DNA of 64,000 nt from Chelonoidis abingdonii (GCF_003597395.2 NC_133782.1:10111135-10175134), one strand, 5' to 3'. Numbered from the stretch's first letter, positions 12,017 to 24,590 are shown. A program made the numbers and translations. The notes: generated by a model not told the origin, from the letters alone.

Positions 12017-13270
12017 TAAAGTTGTAATTCAGTCTCTGCTCCCCCATGCTGTGCTGGCCAGGATGCTAGGGTGGGAGTAGAACTCAGGCTCTACCTATTC
12101 CCCTCTCTCTGCCCCTTCCCTGCCCTCCTCTATGGGGGTAGCAGTCTGGAGGCAGATGTGCTCCCCCACCATAGACACCAGCCATGATGCAGACTGCAGA
12201 CACAGAGGAGGAAGGGAGCTCCTTACACCTCATTACTGTCCAGCATGAGCACACACTGTGGGCCAGGATCTGGCCTTAAAGCAGCAGAGACCTGAAAACT
12301 AGGCCCTTTCTCCCTCCTAATATTAAAAGCCATGAATTGATGTCATTTTCTGTTTCTGATGATGTTCCCTTCCCAATATAAACAGAGAGGATGAAGGGAT
12401 CTAGGGAGATGGGGGTGAGCAATCCATGTCTCAGACCAAGTTCTTCCTTAAGAATAGCAGAGTTACCAGCCTGTGAGATGAGGGCAAAATTGCAGCTTGC
12501 CCTATGAGCCACACATTGGTGTATATTGACTAATATTTTTCACTTAGGGACACTATGTGGGTGGAGCCATTCTGGTAAATGGGGCATATGTATGTTGGAA
12601 AAAAATTAATGCTTTTTAATCCATCTTGCAAAGTGCCCTGCTCCTTTAATTGAGTGCTTTCAAACACTGCCTAACTATGCACTGCATTTACACAGTGCTC
12701 TGTGCACACTCTGAAGGATCCCTCACAGACTACTGTGCAACTATGGGCTATCTAAACAAGTCCAGAGTGTGGTATTTATATTATTGACAATAACTATTCA
12801 CATAGGTACTGCAGAATCATTAAAATAGATGAGATTAACTGTAAAAAGAAACAAAATAAATTAAACCACAAAGGCCTCTGGGTCAAGTCACCCTCTGGGC
12901 AGGGATGAGGGGACAGGAACACCACTTGTTCCTACTTGTTAGGTTTCCTTCAAATCCTTCTATTGGGCAACAGGGTTTTGCTCCCATCCCCCCTCTCCCA
13001 AGAAGCAAAGGGGTTATTCTTCAACACCCATGGAACTGAGATGTCCGTGAGAGCCCAGGCCAACAGGTCGAAGTCTGTGAGCAGAAGGATTTCTTCCTGC
13101 CTGGCTCCAGACCCTCAAGCTCCATGAGAGCACAACTTCCACACTGACAGCTGCCACTTTTTTGGGGAGGTTCGCAGTGTGGAGTGTCAACATTAACATT
13201 GACAACCTCAATATGAACATGTTCTCTAACACCCATTGAAGGCAAAGGAAAGGTTCCTGTTGCCTTCGGT
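12017..13270. other. Unique sequence, no gene seen
   Basis: No gene, RNA or repeat family was recognised. Local C-rich tracts occur around 12090-12160 and 12975-12995. Confidence 0.45.
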
Positions 13271-13357
13271 GGACATTGGATCAGGCCCTTAGGCATTGAG
13301 CTTGCTGAAGTCAATGGGACCTTTACATTCATTGGGAGCTTGTTAGGCCCTTACTTG
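13271..13357. repeat. Short palindromic MITE-like repeat
   Basis: It runs from 'ggatcaggcccttagg' to 'gttaggcccttac' and has the central words 'gaagtcaatggga' and 'attcattggga'. It belongs to the loose group of sauropsid palindromic repeats with a CATTGACTTCAATG-type centre. Confidence 0.35.
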
Positions 13358-14364
13358 TTAAAGGGTTAGTAGAGGGGCAATATCACATAGAACAGCCATC
13401 CCTACATTTTGCACCCTCTCCCTCACACTACATTGATCAGCCTTCCCCTCTCCCTCAGTCAGAAAGGATGCTCTGGCCCGCCATTAATGTCAGCGTAAGG
13501 ATTAGACAGAGGGTAATGCAAAGTTAAGGCTAGTTATACAGTAGCATCTGTCCTTAACTAATACAGTAATGTGAATGAAACATGGAATGCTGGCCTGGAT
13601 TTTTCTCTCAGTGCTTAATTTTGCTGCTTGTATGGGTTTAAATCAGATACTTAATGTTACTTTAATGTAATTTTTAGAAGTTTAATCATCTTTGACATGG
13701 CTGTCTATAGACATATTCTGCCCTCAGTCCATGGTGTATAGCAACTCCCATTGATGTCAGTGGGAGTTCTGGATCAACAGCGGAATATGGCCACAAGGGT
13801 CTTATATAAGAGACTCATTATGAAAAATCATTGTGTTTGTTTCCTGGGAGCCTTTTATGATCAGCCAGAGTTAATATAAGCAGACCTGGCTTTGGCTGGT
13901 AAACATAACTGTGCTCAGATCTCATTCTGTCAGAGTGATCTCTGTCACAAAAACTGTTAGCCAAAATTTAGATTTTAATAATGTGTTCCATAGCAAAATG
14001 GCCTTCCATCAAAAATGTCCACAAGTTGTACTGATGTCCCATCATGCAAGATTGTTTCAAATTAGCTGCTGTTTCTTCCATGAAAGATAAGGTGTTATTC
14101 CCATTTGTAAACAAATTGGGGATTCATTGTGGCTATAGAGAACAAACCAAAAAAAAAAAAAAACCTGCAACAGACTATCTTTAAATGTCTGGACAGATGA
14201 ATTTTGTTTTGCTCTTTTCTCCTCTACCTACAATAATGAATCACAGTTTCTCCTGCTTTCCATCGTTTCAGAGATGTGCTGCACCTGAGTGATGGCAAAT
14301 GTACTCATCTGTACATAGATACATGGCCATGTTATTTTATATGCTGTGTGGAAGATATATGGGG
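13358..14364. other. Mostly unique sequence
   Basis: A weak relative of the CATTGACTTCAATG palindromes lies near 13709-13793 ('attctgccctcag' to 'gcggaatatggcc'). A run of A occurs at about 14149-14163. No gene was recognised. Confidence 0.4.
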
Positions 14365-14433
14365 TGAAATTTTGGCCCCATAGAAGTCAACATGAGTTGT
14401 GCCAATGACTTCAGTGCAGCTGGGATTCCACCC
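14365..14433. repeat. Short palindromic MITE
   Basis: The left end 'ggggtgaaattttggcccc' is mirrored by the right end 'gctgggattccacccc', and the centre includes 'aatgacttcagtg'. It belongs to the same type as the copy at 33948-34021. Confidence 0.5.
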
Positions 14434-15887
14434 CTCAGTGATAAATGATTTGTGAATTTTTGAGTTCATGTATGGGGAGGGCTGCTAGAATTAGCTTAAG
14501 CCAGTTTCATTTCTATAACACAGAGCTTGGGCATGTATGAAGTTGGCCATCACAATACTGACCTACAGCATAGACTGTCCTGCTGCCAAAACCCAGCTTC
14601 AGGAACTGATTTCATTTTGGGCCCCAATAGCAAACCATTTTGGATTCTAATTCAGACAGGCATCCTTAATCAGACCAGCACACAAGCTAACTTGGAGTCT
14701 TTAATAAACCCAAATAGAAAACACTTAGGAGATATGGCTGTGACAGCTATTGCAAACGCATGCAATATCTTTGGGGGGCATATTGTATTACGCGTATGAA
14801 TGGTTTATGTATCCCTGTGCACCAGGGATTCTACTCCAGAGGCGGGAGGGTTGCCACAGCTCCATCAGGAATTAAAAACAGCAGGGGATGATTAAGGTGA
14901 ATCATTTAGTTTATAAACACCTCCCAAGAAACTGGTAATCTTTTAGCATGCATATAGGGACTTTTATTGTTTTCTCTGTAATGCTTTTACCTTACAAATT
15001 AAGGTGCTTGCTTAGAAAGAGCTATGTGATAACCTGTAACTGCTGGCAATACACTGTTCATAGCTCTCAGAGAGAAAGCAAAGCACAGGCACTGGTCTTT
15101 AGGCAGTCTGGTTTGCTGGGGCTATCACAGTGCAAGGCAGGGAGCTGTGCACCCTTAAGACCCTCGTCAGGAGACAGAGAGATGTGGGGCTCCACCCAAG
15201 AGAGGTGATGGATGGGAGCCAGAAACCTTAGGTTGGTGGGGAAAAACAGGTGCAGTTACACTGAAACTGTGACAGTGTTCATATTACATGGGCTCTTTCA
15301 TCTATATTACACCATGAGAAGATGTTGGTACTTGTGACTTTGTGATGAAGAGAGATCCAGATGACTCCAATCAAATTCATTTGTAATTGATGGCATTAAG
15401 CAAAATTCAGAACTGGATACTATAGCTGTTAGACAGAGCAAGATGAAACTGGTGGAAATATTTTGTTAAAATTCATATGGAATTTGTTTTCCATTATGCC
15501 GTTATTGTGTTGAAGTGCCTCGCTTGTGAATTCTGAACGAGCTAGAGGAGGTGGAAGTGATACAGCCCCATACTGATATTGGCCTAATAAATAAAAGCCT
15601 GATTGTAGAAGTACTCTCATTGACTACACTGGACATTGGAATGAGGTCTATCCGAAAGGCCCTGCATTCTAGTCCTACCTAAGAGTTCATGTGACAACGT
15701 GTACAGACCTCAGTAAGAGTTTAACCCTCTGAGTAGAGGAAGGACCACATCTTTCCTAACCTGCAACCCAGAAAATTCCAGTACTCAGGGCAAGAAATCA
15801 TTGACCTTCAATTAAGTAGAGGGTAAGAGGTAAACTTTTTACTGCTACCTTTTACTCCGACTCAAGACACCCCATCACACTGACCTT
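14434..15887. other. Unique sequence, no gene seen
   Basis: No gene, RNA or recognisable repeat was found. Short open frames are unsupported. Confidence 0.45.
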
Positions 15888-16010
15888 AATATTTTGTACT
15901 TTCCTAGCACACTTGGAACATTACATCACTATCTCCATTTTACAAATGGGAAAACTGAGACTTAGAAAAGGTCACACAACAAACTGATTGTGCATACAGA
16001 TTTGGCAGTT
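15888..16010 (-). repeat. MIR-like SINE fragment
   Basis: The plus strand reads 'ctccattttacaaatgggaa', 'aaactgagacttaga' and 'aaggtcacacaac', the reverse complement of the MIR core region. It is an old inactive copy. Confidence 0.65.
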
Positions 16011-16929
16011 ATGTATTTGAATGCCTAATTTGTTTATAAATCCTAACAAATTAGGCAGTCAAATCTTTGGGGTTGGTGTTTTTCTAACAATAGTATTCTC
16101 AGATTGTTCATACAAGATTTGTACAAAGGCCTTTATTGTAGAATGTTCCTAGATGCTACTTGCATTATATAGACTAGTTCCCACTAGAAATAACTTCCCC
16201 AGGCACTTGATATTTCTTTGTTTTTCCTTACTTGAAGGTTGAAGCTAGCATTACATGTGTATAATTGGACGAACCTGCTTTCTGTGTTGTATGCTTCAGG
16301 ATCATATTCAGTAAGTAAATATAATGGAACAGTTGTGCTTTGATCCTCTCAACTATCGCTTCCATTTGGCATCAAAGCTGTTCACATATATCCATTTGCA
16401 AACAAATGGGGACTCCTTTCATAACAGACAAACAGAAGTAATTGGCAGCAGTTTTCTTGTGTTTCTCATTGTTTTCAATTATTTTTATCAGCCAAGGATA
16501 GCAATAAGTGAACCATGTGATCCTGATGCTATTATCTTTAATGTATGATGAAAATGCCACAATTACAGTGGTCACGCTGCAAATCTCATCAATTGCCATT
16601 CATAACTCAGTAACATACTTCTATTATTGTACTATTCCTTATGCTAACAACAGGAGAAGGTAAAGAACTTTGTAAACATGGTTTCAAAGGTTATCTAAGG
16701 CAAAAACTGGAAAGTTTTACCATATGGTAAACTATTGATCTGAAGGGGAAGGGGGGAATACATTTTGCTAAGCAAATTGAAGGGAATAAAATAAAAATGC
16801 AAAAAAGCCCTTTTCTTTTTTCTGTGGAAGAGTTGCACTTTTTAATTATCTTGGATTGTGAACGTATAGCACTACAGGGGCCATTTTACAATTAAATCTA
16901 TCCATAGATGCATACAGCCCCCATCGCTA
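16011..16929. other. Unique A/T-rich sequence
   Basis: Two overlapping open frames of about 75 codons on opposite strands (16324-16599) have no recognisable motif and are treated as chance. No repeat was recognised. Confidence 0.45.
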
Positions 16930-17136
16930 CACTAGTAGAGCACCTCACAACCAGTAATAGATTTTATCCTCACAACACCCCTGTGAGGTAGGGCAGTGCT
17001 GTATCCCCATATTACAGGTTGGAAAACTGAGCCATAAGAAAGATTAAGTGACTTGCCAAGGGAATCTGGGGCTGAGACAGGAATTGGCTGCAGATCCCTT
17101 GACTCCCAGTTCAGTTCCCAATCCACTAGACCCATC
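16930..17136 (-). repeat. MIR SINE
   Basis: This is the best preserved MIR here. The plus strand shows 'ctcacaacacccctgtgagg', 'tatccccatattacagg', 'aaaactgagccataag', 'aagtgacttgccaagg' and 'gactcccagttcag', the reverse complement of the MIR body from the 3' part toward the tRNA-related head. Confidence 0.75.
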
Positions 17137-17208
17137 CAACATTTATGAGTTTTATCTATACACGGAACAATCATAGACTTATCTTGGACTACATTTCCCT
17201 CCATTAAG

Positions 17209-17316
17209 GCTGAGATTTTCATAGGATTCTAACCCCCTTAGGTGATCAACTCCCACTAAAAGCCCATAGGATTTGGGTGCCAAGCTCCCATAGGCTCCTT
17301 TGAAAATCCTAGCTTT
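17209..17316. repeat. Short inverted-end MITE
   Basis: The left end 'ggctgagattttcatagg' mirrors the right end 'tttgaaaatcctagc'. The interior 'ggtgccaagctcccatagg' resembles the interior of the copy at 30914-31022. Confidence 0.5.
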
Positions 17317-18045
17317 AATCTATAAATTCCCAATCCATTTCTAAAAATCATTCCTTCTTGATGGCTTGTCTGATTCAGTCACTCATTCTTGTCCACCTGA
17401 TACTCTCTTTGTTCTCCTTCAAATTCCAAAGTCACTACCTCCAGGAATTCTTTCAGTGCTAGTCTCCTTAGAAATGATCTCCTCTATCCTGAATGATTGC
17501 CTCACATTTTATCCTCTTTCTCTGAGGGTCTTGAAGTGGTGGGAGCATTGCTGGTGACTTCCATTGGGAGCAGAACCCAGGCTCTTAGACTGTAAACTCT
17601 TTGGAGCAACGACTGTACATTAATCTATGTCTTGCTAAGTGCTGTGTACATTTATGCAGCTGTTTAAAAGACTGATAATAAAACTCTTTATTCAGCTCTT
17701 ATAGCCTACTCCTGATTCTGCTTCGCCAACACCAAGCCTTCCCCACAAATACCCTCTCATGTTCTCCCAGGCCTGGAAGGAGCTCCCTGTAAAATCTGCA
17801 GAATTGCTACATTTTTCTACTTTAAATCTCACCTAAAACTGAGCTCTGCTGTAATGCCTTGAAAGCACTTGACAATGATTAGGCAGCTGATGTGCTGTCA
17901 CTGCTATTTTTTTATTGTCTCACAGTTTCCTTGTGCAGGGACCATCTTTTCATTATATATAGCTACCACACTTAGCACAATGGGGATGCAATCCTTATGT
18001 GAGGCCATTAGGTGCCTCTGGAATTATCATCATTAATAGTATCAT
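17317..18045 (+). repeat. Two adjacent L2-like LINE 3' ends
   Basis: Two plus-strand 3' ends occur in a row. The first has 'agactgtaaactctttggag' near 17589 and ends in 'gataataaaa' near 17682. The second carries 'ggcctggaaggagctccc' (about 17771), 'cagggaccatctttt' and 'cttagcacaatggggatg', ending near 18045 in ATT/ATC-rich DNA. They match the untranslated tail of an ancient L2/CR1-related LINE. No reverse transcriptase remains. Confidence 0.55.
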
Positions 18046-18938
18046 TAATAATCAGTTTAATAATCATTGGTGATTTATTATTAAAAGTAATAATATGTAA
18101 TGCATCATCTTATCCAATATTCACAATCACTTGTAAAACAGTTACTATTGAGATCTATACTTTAAGAAAACCTGTCAAAATTGTATGACAATAAACTTGT
18201 GCTTAATTCCTTTGACAGTAAATGAAAACAAAATCTCAATTCTTGTTGTTTTTTCTTAATTTTTTTAAAGTCTATTCTTTAAAAATAAATCACACTCCAC
18301 AGCTGAGATCGTCATGATCAAGTTTTTGTACCAGACTGTTCTAAAAGAAAGAGGAAGCAATCAGTACGTTTCTACTGCAGAACTATGGTTTCTCATCGCA
18401 AAAACATACGAACTGTCAAAAGGTGGTATGAACCCGAACAACAACTTCTTTAATTGGCTTAGCATCATTCTGGATTTAGGGTTCAAATAATGAAGTTGTC
18501 CACCTTTTTATACTGTATATACTTACTGGTAAATGGATATTTGGCTGTGAAAACTGGGTGTGATATTCTATTGTAGGAGCGTTAGCTATGGACATGGTTT
18601 GCGAGTCAGGATAAGCTTGCACTGACGTTTTAGGAATACTATCCGAACAGTTGCCCAAATTATGCATCTAATTGCTAAATAGTCATGCAACCCTTGTGAT
18701 CATGATTTTGCCAGAACTGGGGCAAAAAAAAATTGGTGGGAGTAGATGGGAAATGGTGTCTGTTCAGTTGTACTTACAGTGTTTTGTGTATGCAGTTCCA
18801 TGTGCATCTCAAGCTAGAGTTTGGTTTCTTTTTTTTTCAATTTGCACCCGGAAAACTTTAAAGCACCCCGCACATGAATCCTTCTAAAAAAAAAATGCTT
18901 CCTAGCTTTGATCTTGCATATTTCATAACACTGCCTCA
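18046..18938. other. Unique A/T-rich sequence
   Basis: No gene, RNA or repeat was recognised. The segment contains homopolymer tracts (A near 18725, T near 18828). Confidence 0.45.
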
Positions 18939-19053
18939 TAGGGTGACCAGATGTCCCAATTTTATGGGGACAGTCCCGATTTTTGGGACTTTTTCATATA
19001 TAGGCTCCTATTACCCCATCCCAATTTTTCACATTTGCTCTCTGGTCACTCTA
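18939..19053. mobile_element. TAGGG-type hAT MITE, copy A
   Basis: The inverted ends are 'tagggtgaccagatgtcc' and 'ctctggtcactcta'. Flanks are a perfect 8-bp direct repeat, 'ctgcctca' (18931-18938 and 19054-19061). The interior has the family words 'ggacagtcccgatttttggg' and 'ggctcctattacccc'. The 8-bp duplication and the A2/G5 end pattern place the family with hAT. Four more copies are in this window. Confidence 0.92.
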
Positions 19054-19297
19054 CTGCCTCATGAAATGAGAAACAATGACATTTGCTCCCTAGAATCTTC
19101 CATAGTGCATGAGCCTCACAGTTAACTAAGGCCAACTCCTGAAGTGCCCTATGCAAATGTGCAGTCCAAGAACTGTGGAAACTGCATTTCTGCAAATCTT
19201 TGGAAAACCTACACAGTAGGACTTCCAGGATGGGTGGCGTGATGAAAGTGTGATGGGAGGAATTGCTTGTTCCACTTTCAGGTAGATCCCCCACACA

Positions 19298-19650
19298 CAG
19301 GACCAGCGCTAGGGGTTTGAGCGCCCTAGGCGCATGGCCATTTCGACACCCCACGCACTGGTCCCCCAGCTCCACAGTCCTGCCTGCGGATGGTCGGCTG
19401 CTCCCGCGGCTCCAGTGGAGCTGCCGCAGTTGTGCCTGCGGAGGTCCACCGCAGCCGCGCAAGCAGCCAACAGTCCGCAGGCACGACTGTGGCAGCTCCA
19501 CCGGAGCCGCAGACCAGCGGACCCTCCACAGGTACCACTGCAGCAGCTCCACCAGAGCCGCCTGCTGCCCCCTCTGGCAAAATGCCGCCCCTAATAATGC
19601 TGGCGCCCTAGGCGATTGCCTAAGCCGCCTAAATGCAAGTGCTGGCCCTG
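19298..19650. mobile_element. GC-rich hAT-type MITE, perfect 8-bp target duplication
   Basis: The 353-bp element begins 'caggaccagcgctagg' and ends 'caagtgctggccctg'. It is flanked on both sides by exactly 'cccacaca' (19290-19297 and 19651-19658). Inner ends 'gcgccctaggcg' and 'cgccctaggcgattgcc' reinforce the inverted structure. The GC-rich centre contains repeated 'gcagctccaccggagccgc'-like words and creates open frames on both strands of up to 222 codons that are not genes. Confidence 0.93.
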
Positions 19651-19658
19651 CCCACACA

Positions 19659-20639
19659 GAGAGACAGAGAGAGATAATCATATGGATCAAACGCTTCTTA
19701 AGGAGGAGGGCCAAGCTTCATCCACTACTTCTCCCCCCTCCCAAACCATCAATAACCACCAGTGGGAAAATTACTTGGTGCTATAATCTTGAAAAACAAG
19801 GCAAGGCTATGAATTCCTACTGTCAGCCTCTCTGGGTTGCAGCAGCTTCAAGATACCAGAGCCATTCACCCAGGCTCACTGGCTTGTTCAATAAAGGCTC
19901 AACCCTCAGGTACTAACAAAAACCTGGTTTTGATTAATCTATAGCTCATTGCCCAGCTAAAATCCCTATCAAATGCCTTTGTTGGCCACTTGCTATGAGC
20001 CAAGGGCGTGATTTCATTACATACCCATGACAAGAGAAAAATATACCATACAATCACTAGGATCCCTAAGACATTTTCTAATTTTTATCTGACCTTTTCC
20101 TGAAATGTTATCATGTAAATGTACTTTCCATTTGGGCCATGCTTTTAACAGAATACAAGGGCCAGAGAGAAAATAGAAGGTTTTTTAAATACATATATAG
20201 CTCCAGTAAATAAAGCTCTGAATGAAAAATGGATGCAACTTTTCTTTTTCACCCTTTTTCCTCTTATCAGAAATGCACTGAGCTTTATCTCACCGAATAT
20301 ATTCACTGATCTCGGCTATTCATTAAAAGTAATAGAACAGAGAAATAACTTTGGTACACAGTGGTTTCAACATTTTTTGTTTAGATTCTTCAATAAATCA
20401 TATTGTCAGGGGTTACTTTATTTTACTATTGTGTCACTGTAAAAGAATGAACTGTATTTTGAAAATTTCCATTCTTGCTGCTTAAGCTTTGCTCCACTAA
20501 GTTTAAAACACTGACAATTCCAGCCATAATTTACTCCTTGGAACAGGTCATTAAGTACGCATTGCTGCTTCATACTTCCTCTTTGATCCATTGCCTTTTA
20601 TAAAATATAGAAACATTCTAAATAGTCTCCAAGGAGAGA
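19659..20639. other. Unique sequence, no gene seen
   Basis: Mostly A/T-rich DNA in which no gene, RNA or repeat was recognised. Confidence 0.45.
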
Positions 20640-21180
20640 ATTTTCTTCTAGATTGTATTTAACTATGAATCATAATACATAATTTACCCACCCATCCACT
20701 CTCCCGTGACATGCTGGCATGTTGCTTTCATTAAAGTCAGCCATATGGCAGTTCAATCATTTGTCACGGTGGATTGATTGAGAAATAATAAGGTTAATTC
20801 CATTACCATAGCTAAGTGATCTACGCACCAGTAAGGTGGGTCGTATCTTCTGGCTTTCCTGGAGATAATATGATCACTTTTGCAGCAGTCCACTGGGGGC
20901 TGTCATAGTTGATAATTGAAACCTGATATGATTTGGTGTGTAACAACCATGTGTCAGGTCACGTTGCCTGAGAAGACATTATGGAGCTATAAGCTTCTCT
21001 CATATGCCAATCAAAGCTGTTAATTACACAGCTGGGAATGGTCACTGTAATGATGTAGCTAATCTCTAGGGAGGAAATTCATCTTCATCTTTCTCCTCCA
21101 AAGAAATGTACTCTGTCACCCAAGAGGGAGTATGTTAGTACCTTTTTGAATTAAATCATCATGTCACAATTACAGGAATG
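20640..21180. other. Repeat-poor block, candidate conserved regulatory element
   Basis: The block has no recognisable transposon and is rich in homeodomain-type TAATTA words (for example 'gttaattacacagctg' near 21018) and E-box-like CAGCTG. Words such as 'ttgattgagaaataataagg' give it the texture of vertebrate conserved non-coding elements. This is inference from texture only. It could equally be neutral unique sequence. Confidence 0.25.
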
Positions 21181-22707
21181 TTTCTACAGATCAGCTCAAG
21201 AAAGGCCTGAACCTGCAAACTTTCCCACTGGGTCAGTGGGATAAATCACGTGAACAAGAGTCATGTAATTAGGAACTTGCAGGACCGTGTGCAAAGAAAG
21301 CATCTATATTGAGATGGTGCTATGGTGCCAAATGTTGACATCCCTACTGTTGACCGGTTCTTTTCCCTGCTACCCAGAACACATAGGTTCAGACAGACTC
21401 TTGAGCTGAAGATGTATGTCGTTGATTCATTTCTTCAGTGAGGGATCAGTGCACCGAAACAGGGCACAGCATAGGGTTGAATGCAAGCACATCCCCACAT
21501 TTAAGTGCCCACCTTAAATACACTGTTACAAAAAGTTATTCATTATATATTGTATAAACACTTTTCTTCCTAACACTGCAATTAGTTTGCTAATACAGTT
21601 GTTTACCTGACTGGACTGCTGGGCAAGTAGTTTGGTTGATTAGGTTGCTAGCTCAGCTGTTTTTTTACGTGGCTGTTCGCTTTCTTTGACAGACAAGCAG
21701 GAATCTTTTCACATGTCCCAAAACCCAAAATATACATTCCACATATTACATCCTACACTTATTCACAATGACTAGTACCTTACTATGCAACCAGTCCCAC
21801 TGCAATCCATATTGCACTAATAAATTATATGTAGGGCCAGGCAGATTCTCGTTAAGGTATAATTTTGTACAAAGGACAATTATTTCTATAAATACAAGGT
21901 AATAACTGAATAAGTAGCTCCAGCATCCTAACATATGGATACGTTTTGCAATCCATTCTCCAAATGGTCCATTAATTCACCTGACAAATCAGGTTGATCT
22001 ATTTTTTAAGTTTATTTTTTCATTTGTATTAATTATTTAAATGAAATCTATGTATAAAAATAATGTATTTACAAGTCTAGACATCTGAATATTCAAGCGC
22101 CTTTCCTCATTCCATGCAGTAACAATTGATTAGCTGTACCTAGAGAAAATTTGTCAAAGAGTATCTGCCAATATTAACATCTGCCAGCTGTTCCCCTTTA
22201 TAATCAGCTGCAGAAAGAAATGATTCTGCCTCTTGGGAGAGCTTTCAAAGTTTCCTGTCTCAATTTGCACTTCGCATTTCTCAGAGGTGTGAATATGAAT
22301 AATATTACAATTCTCCACGGCTTCATCTATCAAATGTTTAAACTGATGACAAGATCCTAGTAACAAAACACTGGGACAATTTTATCCCCTGGACTGTTCT
22401 ACCAGCAGAAAATACCAGGGTCAGCTTAAATGGGGTGTGATCTAAAATGAACTCTGGGAGTAGAATTGTAGGGAAAGGAAAAGAGAAAGATCTGTGCAAA
22501 AGCACATTCAGGGATGGTACCTTAGTGAGAACAAAGTTAGATCTTAGCAGAAATGTGCAGATCAGACCAGACATTTTTATAAGAAAACAGAGCTGAAATT
22601 TCAAAGCCACACAGAGGATTTGGATGATGCCCAATTCCTAATAATTTTAGTGGGGATATTGCATCCAAATTCCTTAGGAGGCTTTGAAGTCCTCAGCACA
22701 AAGTATA
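21181..22707. other. Unique sequence, no gene seen
   Basis: No gene, RNA or repeat family was recognised. Open frames of 62-98 codons on the minus strand lack motifs. Confidence 0.45.
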
Positions 22708-23113
22708 TGTTACGTGCCTGAGTGCTCTGCAAGGACGAGGCCCACACACACAGTGAGTTATTTGGCTTTAATGAAGGTAAAGTGACACATCCGCAACGGG
22801 GACCCTGGGCGTTGCTGTCACTTAGGCGGGGAACCCAGCACCGAAGCTCAGCTCGGCCTGGGTCGGAGTCCAAAGGCGGACCGGGAGCATACAGCTATAT
22901 ATACACAATACAAAAGCAACTCATACATATGCAAAAAGGGACTTCCCACAGGCTATGTCCAACCTTTGGCCTAAGGCCATACAAACTGGTTTCAACCAGT
23001 TAAAAGCAAGTTATAACTGGCATGCTGTGTCCTACAATGACCGGCCACTTAGCAAGCAGGGGCTTTTCACAAGGCCGCCGAGAAAGCGGAGACACCCTAG
23101 CTAGGCTGTGACA
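22708..23113 (-). mobile_element. Probable solo retroviral LTR
   Basis: Read on the minus strand, a roughly 405-bp unit runs from 'tgtgtcacagcctagc' to 'ggcacgtaaca', giving TG...CA ends. In order it holds an upstream U3-like part, a TATA-like 'gtgtatatatagctg' (about 22895-22910), a CpG-rich stretch, then 'cattaaagccaaataactc' followed by a GT-rich stretch (about 22745-22770), as in a polyadenylation site at the R/U5 border. No gag, pol or env sequence adjoins it, so it would be a solo LTR left by recombination of an endogenous retrovirus. I could not find a clear 4-6 bp target duplication, so the limits are uncertain. Confidence 0.55.
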
Positions 23114-24249
23114 CAGTCTTCCATAGTCCCCTACATTATCAATAAATGTTCAAGACCTGACCCTGATCTCACTCACACCAGCGTACCCCAGGACCAACTC
23201 CACTAAAATCTATGCAGTTATACTCAAACTGAGATCACAATCAGGCCCTGGGAGCTTACCAGCCAAGGAGAAATGATGTGCAGTGGTGCCTTGGGAAGTC
23301 AAAACCAAATTCCATTGCTACCAATGCCAGAAATCATGGTATTCTTCCTAGAATGAGAAGCTGTATCTCAGGAGCTAATATCACAACAAATCTCCTTATC
23401 CTCCCCCAAAGTGGTAGAGGTATTGATCAACAACAGTGACAAAGTTTCCTTCCAAAATATGATGCTGCACATGATATCACTTGAGGAAAGCCTATATACA
23501 GCTGTTATCATTAACTGAGACCCAATCTCCTCCTCTGTCCTTACAACAGGAAAGAAGAGGTAAATCCTGTGTCTTCCATATGGTGCTTCCTGGTAATGGA
23601 GCCACTGCTGCTATGTTGTGTAAGCTGTGGTGTGGGAGTGCAGAGGGCAGGTATCCCTGTGTGTCATGGCACCCCAAGGTATAGGGGATGACAGCATGCA
23701 AGGAGTGGGTGGATTCATGCCAAGTGAGGTGTGGGGTTGGGGTGTCCGATGCTACATGGATCCTCCTCATTCTCTGGAGAGTGTACGTTAGGACCAGGAG
23801 TGGACTTGTCATGGGCTAGCTGGCTCTTTAAGGCAAGCTGACGTCAGCCTAGCCTGTGACCTGGCAATCCCAGGGATATTTAGTGACCACAAGTGACTCT
23901 GTTAGGGAAATTTAATTATAGTGACTTACCCCAGCTGCAGGGCGAAGTGAGGAAGCACTTAAACAGAGCTGAATTCAGTCAAGGAGAAAAGAACAAGGAA
24001 GATTTCCTTTCAGAAAAAGGTGTGGAGAAGGTCAAGCTGAAAGATACCCCCAGGGAGCAGCTTAGGCTCATGGGGGGCAAATCCTGAGACAGGGGCAGGA
24101 AGATTCCTGAGGTAAACAATCAACATCTGTGGGAGAAGGGAGGGTGGAACTGTGGGGAATCCTGCTAACAATCTAAACTCTGAAGTGCCCCAAAGTAGAG
24201 GCAAGGCAGAGAACTTCAGTGGGGCCAGAGGGGACAGAATAAGCTAGTA
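23114..24249. other. Unique sequence, no gene seen
   Basis: No gene or repeat was recognised. The region around 23820-24240 is purine-rich and unclassified. Confidence 0.4.
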
Positions 24250-24257
24250 GTGTACAG

Positions 24258-24590
24258 CAGTGGTTCTCAAACTAGGTCTGCCACTTGTTCAGGGAAAGCT
24301 CCTGGCAGGACGGGCTGGCTTGTTTACCTGCTGCGTCCGCAGTTTTGGCCAATCGCAGCTCCCAATGGCCATGGTTCACCGCTTCAGGCCAACTGGGGCG
24401 GCGGGAACTAGTGGCCAGTACATCCCTCGGCCCGCGCCACTTGTTGCAGTCCCCATTGGCCTGGAGTGGCAAACTGCAGCCACTGGGAGCCACGATCGTC
24501 CAAACCTGGGGACACGGCAGGTAAACAAACCAGCCTGGCCCGCCAGGGGCTTTCCCTGAACAAGCGGCAGCCCTAGTTTGAGAACCACTG
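24258..24590. mobile_element. hAT-type MITE, almost a full-length palindrome
   Basis: The ends are exact inverted copies of 'cagtggttctcaaactagg', and the symmetry continues inward for roughly 90-150 bp per arm: 'ttgtttacctgc' on the left is matched by 'gcaggtaaacaaa' on the right. Target duplication is 'gtgtacag' (24250-24257) against 'gtgtagag' (24591-24598), 7/8. Because both arms encode the same frame, near-identical open frames appear on opposite strands; they are artefacts of the palindrome. Confidence 0.92.

Noticed and set aside
19046..19714. Overlapping open frames of 217-222 codons on both strands
   Set aside because: They lie largely in a GC-rich hAT MITE with a perfect 8-bp target duplication; frames on both strands at once are expected from its composition, and no protein family is recognisable.
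22708..23113. Considered as a CpG-island promoter of a host gene
   Set aside because: TG...CA ends and the ordered TATA and polyadenylation-like signals fit an LTR better, and no exon follows on either strand.
24260..24588. Near-identical open frames on opposite strands (both start MVLKLGLPLVQGK)
   Set aside because: They are the two arms of a palindromic MITE read from each end, not a duplicated gene.
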